A stretch of 64,000 nt of DNA from an uncultured archaeon (GTDB taxonomy: Archaea; Thermoplasmatota; Thermoplasmata; Thermoplasmatales; Thermoplasmataceae), in contig CP009479.1 of assembly GCA_000965745.1 (NCBI GenBank), positions 1,374,457 to 1,438,456 of the forward strand. The letters run 5' to 3'. Shown here one piece after another: positions 53,707-62,902 of this stretch (positions are counted from its first letter, which is position 1; each line of letters begins with the position of its first letter). The position numbers and the translations under genes were made by a program. The notes beneath the pieces were generated by a model that saw nothing but the letters and a program-made list of their open reading frames with translations, was not told where the DNA came from and did no database searches.

Positions 53707-55099
53707 GCTCCTGATAGCCTCCCGCTTTTCCAGGCCATTGATAGGGGTTATGATATTCGTTCTTGTTTACTCTGTTCTCATGGGCTTCTTTGTTCCGCCG
53801 GAAGCTGTGCAGATGGGGGAGTTCTGGACATATTATATCATAGGAATCACTGCGTTTTTCCTCATACTGATGACCATGATCGGTGGAATCGCGATAATGA
53901 AATCGGACCTCGATTATCTCTTCACTCTGCCCCTTAGCAGGAGGGAACTTGCAGTCAGCTTCTATATAACACAGTTCCTTGCGACAGGAATATCATACGT
54001 TCTGCTTTTTGGGTACGTTTTCATCTTCATCCAGGGAACCTCTGCTGAAAAATTGATGCTGGCAGGCGACATGGTTCTGATCGGGCTTTTGCAGACAGCT
54101 TTGAGCATAGTTTCATTCAGGCTCGAAACGAGACAGAAGGCACTTCTTGCCGGAGCTATGGGAGTATATGCTCTTCTGCCACTTGCCGGTTTTAGCTACT
54201 CGTTCACTTCGATTTTTACTGGGCACATACTGGAGGGAACAATAGTAATCGTGATCCTGAATGTTATTTTCAATTACCTCGCGCTGACCCAGCTGAGCAC
54301 CATCGAACTTGGCTTTACAAAAATCACATCAATAAGGTCATCCGCAGAATACAAAACCACTGAGAAATTCGTAGGGCTTTCCCAGAGGGCGGCAATTGTA
54401 AGAAGGTACCTTTCAGAAATCAGTTTTACCGGAAGGTTCAACCTGGGAGGAAGCGTCAGCGTTAGAGTATCCCGAATCAGGCTCAGGACACTTCTCATTC
54501 CGGTAGCTGCAATTGCAGTTGTTTACGGATACTTTGCACTCATTTTTAATCCTGCTGACGGTTCTCCCGGAGTGGCAGTAGTCCTTTCCATGATGTACCT
54601 CGGGATATTCATTCCAATGTTCTTCCCCGAAGTATTCTCGCATGAGAGGGCATGGCTTGCGTTTTCTTCAATGACTGCTAAAAACTACTGGACTTACATT
54701 GTTTATGCAAAGGTGATACAGACATTCGCCATGATGCTGCCATTCATAGGGGTGAATATTGTTCTCGCTATCATTGGAGTATCGGGTGCAGTAAATGCAA
54801 TAATATATCTTGGTATGGTGCTGCCAACTTCCCCGTTGATATCACTTTACTTCTCAGGCAAATACTCCCCGGCCCAGGTGATTGACATGGAGACCCTTCC
54901 TGCCGAGTTCAGCCTCAGGCAACTCGCAACCCTGGTTCCGGTCATATTTTTCACTGCAGCGGCAATCGTCTCGATGTTTTCCATCATCCTTGCATTGGTG
55001 TGTGGTGCATTCTTTATCACGATTGCTCTTGCAATTCTAATGGGGAACAAGAGATGGAACAGAATAGTTTACAGGCTTACAGAGAAAGGATTCGTTTAG
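53687..55099 (+). CDS. ABC exporter permease
   Basis: A 470-residue membrane protein with about eleven or twelve hydrophobic helices in two groups, separated by a soluble stretch near residues 205-265 (TKITSIRSSAEYKTTEKF...). The GTG start lies inside the ATPase gene, so translation is coupled. No substrate-binding protein is encoded, so export is more likely than uptake. The family looks like the ABC-2 type, but I cannot name a substrate. Confidence 0.85.
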   Translation: MQPRLIRLLIASRFSRPLIGVMIFVLVYSVLMGFFVPPEAVQMGEFWTYYIIGITAFFLILMTMIGGIAIMKSDLDYLFTLPLSRRELAVSFYITQFLATGISYVLLFGYVFIFIQGTSAEKLMLAGDMVLIGLLQTALSIVSFRLETRQKALLAGAMGVYALLPLAGFSYSFTSIFTGHILEGTIVIVILNVIFNYLALTQLSTIELGFTKITSIRSSAEYKTTEKFVGLSQRAAIVRRYLSEISFTGRFNLGGSVSVRVSRIRLRTLLIPVAAIAVVYGYFALIFNPADGSPGVAVVLSMMYLGIFIPMFFPEVFSHERAWLAFSSMTAKNYWTYIVYAKVIQTFAMMLPFIGVNIVLAIIGVSGAVNAIIYLGMVLPTSPLISLYFSGKYSPAQVIDMETLPAEFSLRQLATLVPVIFFTAAAIVSMFSIILALVCGAFFITIALAILMGNKRWNRIVYRLTEKGFV

Positions 55100-55164
55100 A
55101 TGGAAGAAAAAAGTAAAGAGATGGTTACAAAAAGCTGAAACATCATCAGGTATAAAATGGAAGT

Positions 55165-57114
55165 TCAGTTTGACGCTTCCCGCCTGAACCCCTCAATGGC
55201 ATCTTTTATTTCTTCTACCGATGCAGAATTTTCCAAGGTGCTGATATCGCCCGGCACTTCGTTAAGGGCCACAGCTTTGACAACACGCCTCATTATCTTT
55301 CCGCTTCTGGTCTTGGGAAGCCCCTTCACCACATGTATTTCTTCCGGAACATATATTGGGCCAAGATCCGCCCTTATTTTCTTCCTGAGTTTTCCTACAA
55401 TCTCCCCATCCTGTTCGTACTGGTCCTTTACGACAATGAAAGCTACGATAACCTCTCCCTTGACCTTGTCCGGCCTGCCGAACACTGCTGCCTCGGCAAC
55501 CTCATGGGATGCTATGAGTGCGTCCTCGATCTCTATGGTCCCTAGTCTGTGGCCGGATATGTTCAGTACTTCGTCAGCCCTGCCTAGCAGCCAGAAGTAT
55601 CCGTCATTATCCTTTATTGCATAGTCTCCGCAGTAATACATTCCATTGAACTTCTCGAAATAAGTCCTCTTGAACCTTTCAGGATCGTTATTGAGGGTCA
55701 TGAACATCCCGGGCCACGGCCTCTTATACGCAATAAACCCTTTTTCTCCCGGTGCCACCTCAATCCCATTCTCATCCAGTATTACCGGGTCCACTCCGGG
55801 CATTGGAAAAGTGCCCGATCCAGGCTTCAGAGGAGGGAGCCCCAGGCCAAGTGGCGGTGCAATCATGAAGCCTCCCGTTTCAGTCTGCCAGTAAGTATCA
55901 ATGATAGGGCTGTTGGATTTTCCTATAATGTCATAATACCACTTCCATGCTGCTGGATTTATCGGCTCCCCAACCGTCCCCAGAACTCTGAGGGAACTCA
56001 GGTCATGCATTTCGGGGTATTTCTCGCCGTATCTCATCAGCGTCCTGATTGCCGTGGGTGAGGTGTAGAGCAGATTCACCCTGTACCTCTCTATGAGCTC
56101 CCACATTCTGTCGGGACCCGGGTAAGTTATGGCCCCTTCGTACATTATCGAAGTGAGGCCAAGGAAAAGTGGGGCAAACACAATGTAGCTATGGCCGGTA
56201 ACCCAGCCTATGTCTGCCGCACACCACCACCTGTCATCCTCCTGGGGGTTGAACGCCCATTTCATGGTGTTTGCCACCCAAACAGAATAGCCGCCATTTC
56301 CATGGACGGCGCCTTTGGGCTTTCCAGTTGTTCCTGAGGTATAAAGGATGTAAAGGGGATCATTGGCGTCCATCCACTCCGGCTCAACATAAATCTGTTT
56401 TCTGCTTACGATATCGTGCCACCAAATGTCTCTCCCCTCCTGCATCTGGATGTCGTTTCTCCCCCTCCTGACGACAACAACGGACTCCACTGATGACACC
56501 TGGACAAGTGCCTCATCCACAATGTCCTTAAGCTTGACCATTTTTCCTCCACGTTGGAATCCGTCAGCAGTAATGACCAGCTTTGCCTTTGAATCATTCA
56601 TTCTCTCTGCAAGTGCTCCGGCACCAAATCCAGCAAAGACAAAAGAGAATACGGCCCCAATCCTGGCCGCGGCAAGCATGGCTACGGGAGCTTCCAGGAT
56701 CATCGGGAGATAGATTATGATCCGATCACCTTTCTTTATGCCAAGGTCTTTTAAGGACTTGGCAAAATTATTTACACGGAGATAAAGGCCATCGTATGTT
56801 ACAATTTTCTCCTCGTCGTTTTCACTTATCCAGATAAAAGCCGCTTTGTTCCTCCTGTTTCTATTAACATGCCTGTCAAGGGCATTGTACGAGGCGTTAA
56901 TCTTGCCGTTTGGAAACCACTTGTAGAACGGGGCTTCAGATTCGTCAAGGACCTTGTCCCATTTCTGAAACCAGTCAAGGACTTGAGCTTGTTTCTCCCA
57001 GAATGCATCTGGTTTTTCCAATGACTCATTGTAAACCTGCTTGTAGGTTTCAATACCGGGATGAAAAACCTCGCTCATAGGAAGAACGTTACTCTGTGTT
57101 TTGCTTTTGGCCAT
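55165..57114 (-). CDS. acs: acetyl-CoA synthetase (AMP-forming)
   Basis: The 649-residue adenylate-forming enzyme makes acetyl-CoA from acetate, ATP and CoA. It has the P-loop-like TSGTTGKPKGAVHGNGGY (about residues 265-282), WWCAADIGWVTGHSY, DTYWQTETGGFM, YCGDYAIKDNDGYFWLLGRADEVLNISGHRLG, and the C-terminal lysine motif KTRSGKIMRR. Length and motifs fit a functional Acs. TAGATTAATC near 57140 is 26 nt before the ATG. Together with the thiolase operon it could feed acetyl-CoA metabolism; that link is inferred. Confidence 0.95.
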   Translation of the reverse strand: MAKSKTQSNVLPMSEVFHPGIETYKQVYNESLEKPDAFWEKQAQVLDWFQKWDKVLDESEAPFYKWFPNGKINASYNALDRHVNRNRRNKAAFIWISENDEEKIVTYDGLYLRVNNFAKSLKDLGIKKGDRIIIYLPMILEAPVAMLAAARIGAVFSFVFAGFGAGALAERMNDSKAKLVITADGFQRGGKMVKLKDIVDEALVQVSSVESVVVVRRGRNDIQMQEGRDIWWHDIVSRKQIYVEPEWMDANDPLYILYTSGTTGKPKGAVHGNGGYSVWVANTMKWAFNPQEDDRWWCAADIGWVTGHSYIVFAPLFLGLTSIMYEGAITYPGPDRMWELIERYRVNLLYTSPTAIRTLMRYGEKYPEMHDLSSLRVLGTVGEPINPAAWKWYYDIIGKSNSPIIDTYWQTETGGFMIAPPLGLGLPPLKPGSGTFPMPGVDPVILDENGIEVAPGEKGFIAYKRPWPGMFMTLNNDPERFKRTYFEKFNGMYYCGDYAIKDNDGYFWLLGRADEVLNISGHRLGTIEIEDALIASHEVAEAAVFGRPDKVKGEVIVAFIVVKDQYEQDGEIVGKLRKKIRADLGPIYVPEEIHVVKGLPKTRSGKIMRRVVKAVALNEVPGDISTLENSASVEEIKDAIEGFRREASN

Positions 57115-57284
57115 ACAGGAAACAAAGGAATTGTTGTAGATTAATCTTATGAATTACTTAATATTTAAAGCGATACATTAAATTACTACGATCCACAATA
57201 TGTAAAAATCTTAAGGAACACGCTAAATGAATTGCGCATGCTTAACCTCTGACACCCATATTCCGCATGGGAGTTCTGGATAGA

Positions 57285-57357
57285 CGCCCCGGCCGGGATT
57301 TGGACCCGGGTCACGGGCTCGACAGGCCCGTATGATAGGCCGCTACACTACCGGGGC
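57285..57357 (-). tRNA. tRNA-Asp (anticodon GTC)
   Basis: 73 nt on the minus strand fold as a cloverleaf. The acceptor stem is GCCCCGG / CCGGGGC with discriminator G at 57285. The D arm is GTAGTGTAGCGGCCTATCAT-like. The anticodon stem CGGGC / GCCCG carries loop CTGTCGA (anticodon GTC at 57321-57323). The T arm has CCGGG-TCCAAAT-CCCGG. CCA is not encoded. TATAAATAAATCC about 28 nt upstream (57379-57390) is the promoter. The rest of 57115-57515 has no further gene. Confidence 0.92.
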
Positions 57358-57521
57358 TGATAGGTAAATAGGAAGGATTTATTTATAGGTTAGCTGATTC
57401 AGAATAGAATTAGACGAATGCTGTGCAGAAAAGAGGCATGTATTTAGACAACTTTAAATACGTATAAGTTTGCTTAAATAATATGGAAGCATTCTCAAAC
57501 ATAAACCCCTGACGAGTGATA

Positions 57522-58799
57522 ATGATGCTTGACGGAATGATTAGGCTTGTGGCTTGGACGCAGAACGACTCCTACAAATCACTCGAAGAAGTGCTCTCCA
57601 TACCCGAAGAAAAGTGGAAAGAGAAACTTCAGGAGTACGGAGTCACGAATTATGTTCTGATATCAACGTGCAACAGGTTTGAAATATATTATAGTTCACC
57701 AGCTGATTTGAATGGGATTTTTAAGGAAGAAAGCGCGTTGAAAATGTCAGGGTCGCAGGCACTTGAACATCTTTTCAGGGTTACTGCCGGCCTCGAATCC
57801 ATGTCTGTTGGAGAACATGAGATTCTCCACCAGGTCAAAGAGGCTTTTGACAAAGCTACTTCCGAAAAACACGCACACGATCCACTGGCATTCATATTCA
57901 GAAGGGCCCTAAGCTCAGGAAAACTAGTCAGGAAAGATACAGACATTTCAAAGGGAAAGGTCTCAATTCCGGCTCTTTCAATGGATATTCTCCAAAAGAA
58001 GTTTGGCGTTTCGGGCAGAAGGGTCGCTGTTGTGGGCACAGGAAAGATGGCCTCAGACATCCTCAAGTATATACAGAAGCTGGGTCCAAAACAAATAATC
58101 GTTCTTGGAAGATCAGACGACAAAACAGCCGCTTTTGCAAAGGCATTCAAGGTCAGGTGGAAAAACATATCCTCCATCGGGAACGTTATCAATGAAAACG
58201 ATGTGGTTGTAACCGCGACCTCGTCCAAGGACTTGCTTGTCAAAAGGGGAATGATTTCCGGGAAAGAACAGAGGAAGGTATTCCTTGACATATCAAATCC
58301 AAGAAATGTTGAAGCCCCGGAGGAAAGTGATTTTTACGACCTCATTGATCTAGCATCGCTTAAGCCGATACTGGAGCGCAACAGATCAAATAAGGTGAAG
58401 GAGATAAGTCACGCAAAAGAGATCGTAGACTTACAGACTGAGTCGATTATATCGAAGCTTTCCAAACTCGAAATGGAGAATTTGATCGCAAGCCTTTACA
58501 AACGTGCCGAAGAATTGAAGGAGCACGAAATTTCAAAACTGAAGAGGGCACTTGCCTCCGGAGTTGATTTTGAGGATGCGCTAGAAGCCATGTCCTCCGC
58601 ACTGGTAAAGAAACTGCTGGCATCTCAGACTGAGGTTTTAAGAAACGTGCATGGCACAAGGGTAACTGGAGATATAAGAGAAGCCATAGAAGGTGCCTAT
58701 TTTGGTAAACCCACTAAAACTTCCTCGAAGAAATCTCGAGGTCGCCGAGATAACCAAAATCAACAAGACCAAACTCCTCAGTTATCCCGAACACCCTGA
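57522..58799 (+). CDS. hemA: glutamyl-tRNA reductase
   Basis: The 425-residue enzyme makes glutamate-1-semialdehyde, the first step of tetrapyrrole synthesis. It has the catalytic C50 in LISTCNRFEIY, GLESMSVGEHEILHQVKEAF, a NADPH domain with VAVVGTGKMASDILKYIQ, and a long C-terminal dimerisation helix. The start is ambiguous (GTG 57516, ATG 57522 or 57525). The last 28 residues are a Lys/Arg/Gln-rich tail (KSRGRRDNQNQQDQTPQ) encoded opposite the 3' end of the metallophosphoesterase gene. Confidence 0.93.
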   Translation: MMLDGMIRLVAWTQNDSYKSLEEVLSIPEEKWKEKLQEYGVTNYVLISTCNRFEIYYSSPADLNGIFKEESALKMSGSQALEHLFRVTAGLESMSVGEHEILHQVKEAFDKATSEKHAHDPLAFIFRRALSSGKLVRKDTDISKGKVSIPALSMDILQKKFGVSGRRVAVVGTGKMASDILKYIQKLGPKQIIVLGRSDDKTAAFAKAFKVRWKNISSIGNVINENDVVVTATSSKDLLVKRGMISGKEQRKVFLDISNPRNVEAPEESDFYDLIDLASLKPILERNRSNKVKEISHAKEIVDLQTESIISKLSKLEMENLIASLYKRAEELKEHEISKLKRALASGVDFEDALEAMSSALVKKLLASQTEVLRNVHGTRVTGDIREAIEGAYFGKPTKTSSKKSRGRRDNQNQQDQTPQLSRTP

Positions 58800-59454
58800 A
58801 TTTCTTGGCATCGGTGTGCTTTAGTACAGGCGTGAAGTGCTCTTCGCTGAGCAAGGATTCTGTTACGTCAGTTCCCGATGAGAAAAAGCTCATTGCAGGG
58901 GTGATTAGAACATTGGAATTTTCATTGTAGATGAAGGCAGGTACCTTGAAGATCCCTCCTATCCGGTCTCTCAAAACAAAGGACGGGTGCTCGTGGCCGA
59001 TTATTGTCAACTTCTTCAGTGACCTGTCCTTATCCCCATGGTAGATGTAATACCGGTCCGTTTCATAGGTCTCGTACAGATCTATGTCCCTGTTCTTCAG
59101 AATGGTCATCAGGTAGTTGTCATGGTTTCCCCTTACGAAGATCAGTTTCACCTGCTTCCTGTAGCGGTCAATGAAGTGTTTTATGTCGGTCCATTCCTGA
59201 GGAAGATTCTTTGAAAACTCATGCTTGAAATCGCCGTTTATTATCAGTTTGTCAATCTTGTACCGATCAACTATCCTGTCCACCATCGACTCAACATGGT
59301 CCCTTTGCAACTTTGGCAAAAAAAGTCCATGGAGGTTCATCTCCTCCTCAAAGCCCAGATGCAGGTCAGAAATAACAGCTGCATTCTCATCCCTGAGGTA
59401 TACGCAATGTAGGTCTGAAATGAATACGTCCCTGGCAACCTGAATGTCCTGCAA
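58714..59454 (-). CDS. calcineurin-like metallophosphoesterase
   Basis: The 246-residue protein has the ordered two-metal motifs SDLHLGFE, NGDFKHEF, VRGNHDNYL, IYHGDKD and IGHEHPS. This arrangement is the archaeal YfcE/YmdB-like or Mre11-related small phosphoesterase; substrate unknown. The listed TTG at 59454 is preceded by CAGGGG but the TATA-like TTTATAC sits only about 20 nt upstream, so the start is weakly supported. Its last 29 codons overlap the hemA coding tail on the other strand by 86 bp. Confidence 0.82.
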   Translation of the reverse strand: MQDIQVARDVFISDLHCVYLRDENAAVISDLHLGFEEEMNLHGLFLPKLQRDHVESMVDRIVDRYKIDKLIINGDFKHEFSKNLPQEWTDIKHFIDRYRKQVKLIFVRGNHDNYLMTILKNRDIDLYETYETDRYYIYHGDKDRSLKKLTIIGHEHPSFVLRDRIGGIFKVPAFIYNENSNVLITPAMSFFSSGTDVTESLLSEEHFTPVLKHTDAKKFRVFGITEEFGLVDFGYLGDLEISSRKF

Positions 59455-59537
59455 TTCCCCTGGTCATTCCAGTATAAAGCTTAACCTTTTTCAGATCGAA
59501 AAGGCAATCTCAAAATACAGATTTCGTATGGTCGATC

Positions 59538-60356
59538 ATGATCCAAATTTCAAGCTCATCAGGAAAGGCTGCTCTCGAAGAAAAAGGTGCATATCTTAGA
59601 TCACTTGCTCTAGGAGGGCAGGACATCATTAAAGGGTCCGCCGATGGAAAACCCACTCACGGGGGGTCAGCGGTCCTCATCCCTTACGCTGGAAGGGTGA
59701 AGAACGCAACTTACACTTTCGAAGGAAAGAAATACGACCTTCCTGAAAATAACGGAGAACACAGCATACATGGATACCTCAAGGACGTATTGTGGAGCGT
59801 GAAGGAGAAGAGCGAGGACAGCGTCACCTTTTCATCAGACTTCTCTGATACAGGCTATCCATCTTCAATACACACAGAGATTGAATACAGGATTGGTGGC
59901 CAGGATCTAACTGTGATCACTTCTGTTAGGAACTCAGGCACTGAAGATATTCCATTGCTCATAGGCTTTCACCCATATTTCATCACAGGAGTTGCATGGG
60001 CGCTGTCGCATACGGAACCATTGCGCAAACTGAACTTTGAGGAGGGATTCTTTCCCGACGGAACATATGAAGACATTGATTTCAACAGAATGAAAAATCC
60101 TCAGGATATGAGCTTTGACAACTCTTATGTAGGGGGTGGTGAGATAACACTCTCAAGAAAAGGGGGAAGTATAGTCATAAGGAGGACAAACATGCCATAT
60201 CTTGTAATTTACAATGGCACTTATTCCGAGGGGAAGTCAGTTGCCATTGAACCTATGACCGGTGCACCCGATGCTTTCAATAATGGCATCGGCCTTATCA
60301 CGGTTGAGCCCGGGAAATCCTTCAACTGCACTTTCAGTGTGGAATTCAAGTTATGA
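59538..60356 (+). CDS. aldose 1-epimerase-like protein
   Basis: The 272-residue galactose-mutarotase fold has the catalytic pair in NNGEHSIHGYL (first His) and IGFHPYF (second His), the glutamate in VAIEPMTGAPDAFNNG, and RVKNATYTFEGKKYDL. It interconverts alpha and beta anomers of sugars or sugar phosphates. The ATG at 59538 is supported by AAAATACAG near 59515, consistent with a leaderless mRNA. The amidohydrolase gene follows after about 40 nt with its own promoter. Confidence 0.85.
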   Translation: MIQISSSSGKAALEEKGAYLRSLALGGQDIIKGSADGKPTHGGSAVLIPYAGRVKNATYTFEGKKYDLPENNGEHSIHGYLKDVLWSVKEKSEDSVTFSSDFSDTGYPSSIHTEIEYRIGGQDLTVITSVRNSGTEDIPLLIGFHPYFITGVAWALSHTEPLRKLNFEEGFFPDGTYEDIDFNRMKNPQDMSFDNSYVGGGEITLSRKGGSIVIRRTNMPYLVIYNGTYSEGKSVAIEPMTGAPDAFNNGIGLITVEPGKSFNCTFSVEFKL

Positions 60357-60375
60357 GGCCGCAAAAAAATTAATC

Positions 60376-60391
60376 GCTAAACCTGTTTAGC
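60376..60391 (+). promoter_or_regulatory. perfect inverted repeat in the amidohydrolase promoter
   Basis: GCTAAAC-ct-GTTTAGC has 7-bp arms and a 2-nt centre. It lies between the TATA-like AAAATTAATCG (centred about 60371) and the ATG at 60397, 5 nt before it, so it covers the predicted transcription start. It is a candidate repressor site. Confidence 0.45.
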
Positions 60392-60396
60392 TATCC

Positions 60397-61524
60397 ATGA
60401 AGATTGTAAGGGCATCAACACTTTACAACGGTGAGTCTCTGCTTAAGGATGTTTATGTGGGGTTTGACGAAACCATCGAGTACGTTGGCAAGGAGAAACC
60501 TGAAGGGGAAATGATCGGCGAAGGTGTTGTCACCCCTGCTTTTGTGGACGGGCACAGCCATATAGGAATGGCCAGGGCAGGAGAACCGAGTGGCGAGGAT
60601 GAGTCAAACGAACAGATGGATTCGCTATTTCCCCTGGTCAATGCACTTCATTCCATATACATGGATGACAGTGCCTTTGCAGAATCAGTGGAGTCCGGGG
60701 TGCTCTATTCAACAATTCTTCCCGGGAGCGGTAACCCCATCGGGGGAAGAGCGGTCCTGGTGAGGAATTTCGGCAGAAACATCCGCGAATCCTATATCAA
60801 AGACATAGGGGTCAAGGCGGCACTCGGCTACAACCCAAGAAGCACAACTGAATGGAAAGGCAGGCGGCCTACAACGAGAATGGGTGCGGTTGCACTTCTT
60901 CGAGAGGGGTTTACAAAAGCGCAGAAAGCGATGGCACTTGTAAAACTCGGTAAGAAACTTCCCGAAGAGATTGAGCCAGTGGATGAAGTATTTATGGACA
61001 TTCTCAGTGGAAAACTGAAAATGATGGTTCACCTTCACAGGGAGGATGACGCTTTCGTCCTTCTCGACCTGATCAGGGAGTTCAAGATAAGGGCAGTTCT
61101 CAACCATGGGATGGACATCTACAGGGAAGAGACATTCACCTTCCTTAAGGAGAATGGGGTGGATCTTATATATGGCCCGCTCGACTCACACCCGTACAAA
61201 GTGGAACTCAAACATGAAACCTGGAGGAATACGGAGAAGGTCCTGAAGTCCGGAATTAACTTCGGTCTTATGAGCGACCACCCCGTTATCCTTCAGAGAA
61301 ACATGTTCTACACCTTGAGGCACTTCATGAGGTTTGGACTCACCCGTGAGAATGCAATATCAAAAGTCACATCGGAAACTGCGAGAATTATAGGTGCAGA
61401 CGGCATAGGCTCAGTGAAGAACGGATTCAAGGCTTCGCTGGTGCTATGGAACGGCGATCCCTTCTCCCTAGACGGGCACCCTTCCCTGGTGGTGGGTGAG
61501 GGAAATGTGGTGTATGAAGATTGA
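60397..61524 (+). CDS. amidohydrolase (imidazolonepropionase/dihydroorotase-like fold)
   Basis: The 375-residue metal-dependent hydrolase has metal-ligand motifs in order: DGHSHIGMA (HxH, about 51-59), MVHLHRED, LNHGMD, and LMSDHPVI (last Asp), inside a composite-domain protein ending in VLWNGDPFSLDGHPSLVVGEGNVVYED. The product of the family depends on subgroup; no substrate is assigned. The gene has its own promoter with an operator-like repeat. Confidence 0.85.
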   Translation: MKIVRASTLYNGESLLKDVYVGFDETIEYVGKEKPEGEMIGEGVVTPAFVDGHSHIGMARAGEPSGEDESNEQMDSLFPLVNALHSIYMDDSAFAESVESGVLYSTILPGSGNPIGGRAVLVRNFGRNIRESYIKDIGVKAALGYNPRSTTEWKGRRPTTRMGAVALLREGFTKAQKAMALVKLGKKLPEEIEPVDEVFMDILSGKLKMMVHLHREDDAFVLLDLIREFKIRAVLNHGMDIYREETFTFLKENGVDLIYGPLDSHPYKVELKHETWRNTEKVLKSGINFGLMSDHPVILQRNMFYTLRHFMRFGLTRENAISKVTSETARIIGADGIGSVKNGFKASLVLWNGDPFSLDGHPSLVVGEGNVVYED

Positions 61525-61604
61525 TGTCTTTTGACCACTCCAATCTAAAATAGCTATATCTATTCAGACGTAACCATTAAAAGAGCAACTATCATTACTG
61601 ATCT

Positions 61605-61880
61605 ATGCCCAAAGATGACAGGGTATGCACAGAAGTACTGAATGAAATTATCAGCAGGTACAGCAGAATAGCCTTCGAGAAAGGAGGCGAAGAGAAGGAA
61701 GAAGCCACCCTAGGAGTCGTGGAGCAGAAAAACGGGACTGAAGAAGAATTCTGGGCATGGTTTTGCAAAGAGATGAAAAACAAAAGCTTCAGGGACTGTT
61801 TTGAAAAGAGTGAAAGGGAAGACTTTTACGGCTCTCTTTCCGCTGTCAGGAAAGAATACGATTCAAGGTGCAAGGATTAG
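61605..61880 (+). CDS. small acidic protein, unknown function
   Basis: 91 residues with three helical-looking segments: VCTEVLNEIISRYSRIAFEKGGEEKEEATLG, EEEFWAWFCKEMKNKSFRDCFEKSEREDFYGSLSAVRKEYDSRCKD. Four cysteines are spread along the chain, without a metal-binding pattern. CATTAAAAGA about 28 nt upstream supports the ATG at 61605. No family is recognised. Confidence 0.6.
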   Translation: MPKDDRVCTEVLNEIISRYSRIAFEKGGEEKEEATLGVVEQKNGTEEEFWAWFCKEMKNKSFRDCFEKSEREDFYGSLSAVRKEYDSRCKD

Positions 61881-62002
61881 CCTTCTGGCCGAATAACAGA
61901 AAACACAACTGGTTTCCTTCTCTCTTCATAGCTTCATCTTGCCTTGGCGCAGGGAACCACTACCGTTTAATACGAAGATTTTATGTTTAAAGCTAGAGAC
62001 TG

Positions 62003-62902
62003 ATGAAGTGCACCGTCTGTAATTACAACTCCAGCAGCATGGATTATGCGGACCTCGGTGGCCATTTCATTGACATGGCATCAGAAAGTGATGCCGATCA
62101 CATAATGTGGCTGAACCGTTTTATAACTAAATCAAAAACAGGGAGGCAGGACCTTGCCAATATGCTCAGGGAGTTCTTTGAGCTTAATGAATCTGGCCTC
62201 AAGAGGTGGATCATAAACAGATTTGTGTCAAACTTCTTCTCTGAACCACCGCACCTGTTCATAGGGGCCATGCAATCACCTGAAAGAAAGGTGCTCCTGG
62301 GGTATGTGGTGGAGCATCACCACTTTCTGAAGCAATGGATCAAATCATGCGCTTACGTCATAGCAAAGACGGATAATGAGGATGTGCAGATGTACGAAAT
62401 GGAAAACATAATGGCTGAAATGCACGGTTTCGGATCAAAAACACCATCACATCATGAACTTCTACTCAGAATGGGGGAATCACTCGGACTGCCGCGAGAA
62501 ACGGTTCTAATGTCCGAACCCCTGCCCGCAACAAGAAAGGCTATTGAACTCTGGGGAAATTTATCCAGAAACTCTCACTGGATAGAAATAATGGCAGCAA
62601 TGCACTCTCTGGAACTCATAGCAACAAGGGGGCTTGAAAAATATGGTGCGAAATACTCTTACTTCGACCCAGCCATCTTCCAGAGGTCCGATATTCCAAA
62701 TGAAGTTAAAGATTTCTTGAGAGAGGGCTACGACGCCGACGCTTCCCATTCGGATGAGGCTTTGAACCTTATTGAAAAATATTCAGATGAGTATGGGGAC
62801 ATCCAGGCCATACAGGCAACATTCATCAGGTCGATGGTGGCTTTTGACAGCTACCTTAACGCAAGGCTGGAAAGGGGCGAGCAATATGAAAACGAATTAT
62901 GA
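62003..62902 (+). CDS. zinc-finger plus TenA/heme-oxygenase-fold-like protein
   Basis: 299 residues. The N-terminus has a C2H2-type finger C3-x2-C6-x14-H21-x11-H33. The remaining helical part resembles the TenA/PqqC/heme-oxygenase fold: VVEHHHFLKQW, EMENIMAEMH (E-x6-H, a di-iron pattern) and YDADASHSDEA (D-x2-H). The third ligand position expected from CADD-type di-iron enzymes is not clear, so redox activity is uncertain. It overlaps the following Ta0938-like gene by 17 nt, so the two are probably made together. Confidence 0.7.
   Translation: MKCTVCNYNSSSMDYADLGGHFIDMASESDADHIMWLNRFITKSKTGRQDLANMLREFFELNESGLKRWIINRFVSNFFSEPPHLFIGAMQSPERKVLLGYVVEHHHFLKQWIKSCAYVIAKTDNEDVQMYEMENIMAEMHGFGSKTPSHHELLLRMGESLGLPRETVLMSEPLPATRKAIELWGNLSRNSHWIEIMAAMHSLELIATRGLEKYGAKYSYFDPAIFQRSDIPNEVKDFLREGYDADASHSDEALNLIEKYSDEYGDIQAIQATFIRSMVAFDSYLNARLERGEQYENEL

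Noticed and set aside
57251-57275. CCCAT / ATGGG inverted repeat downstream of the tRNA gene
   Set aside because: The stem is only 5 bp with a 7-nt loop and no T-run follows, so it was not called a terminator.
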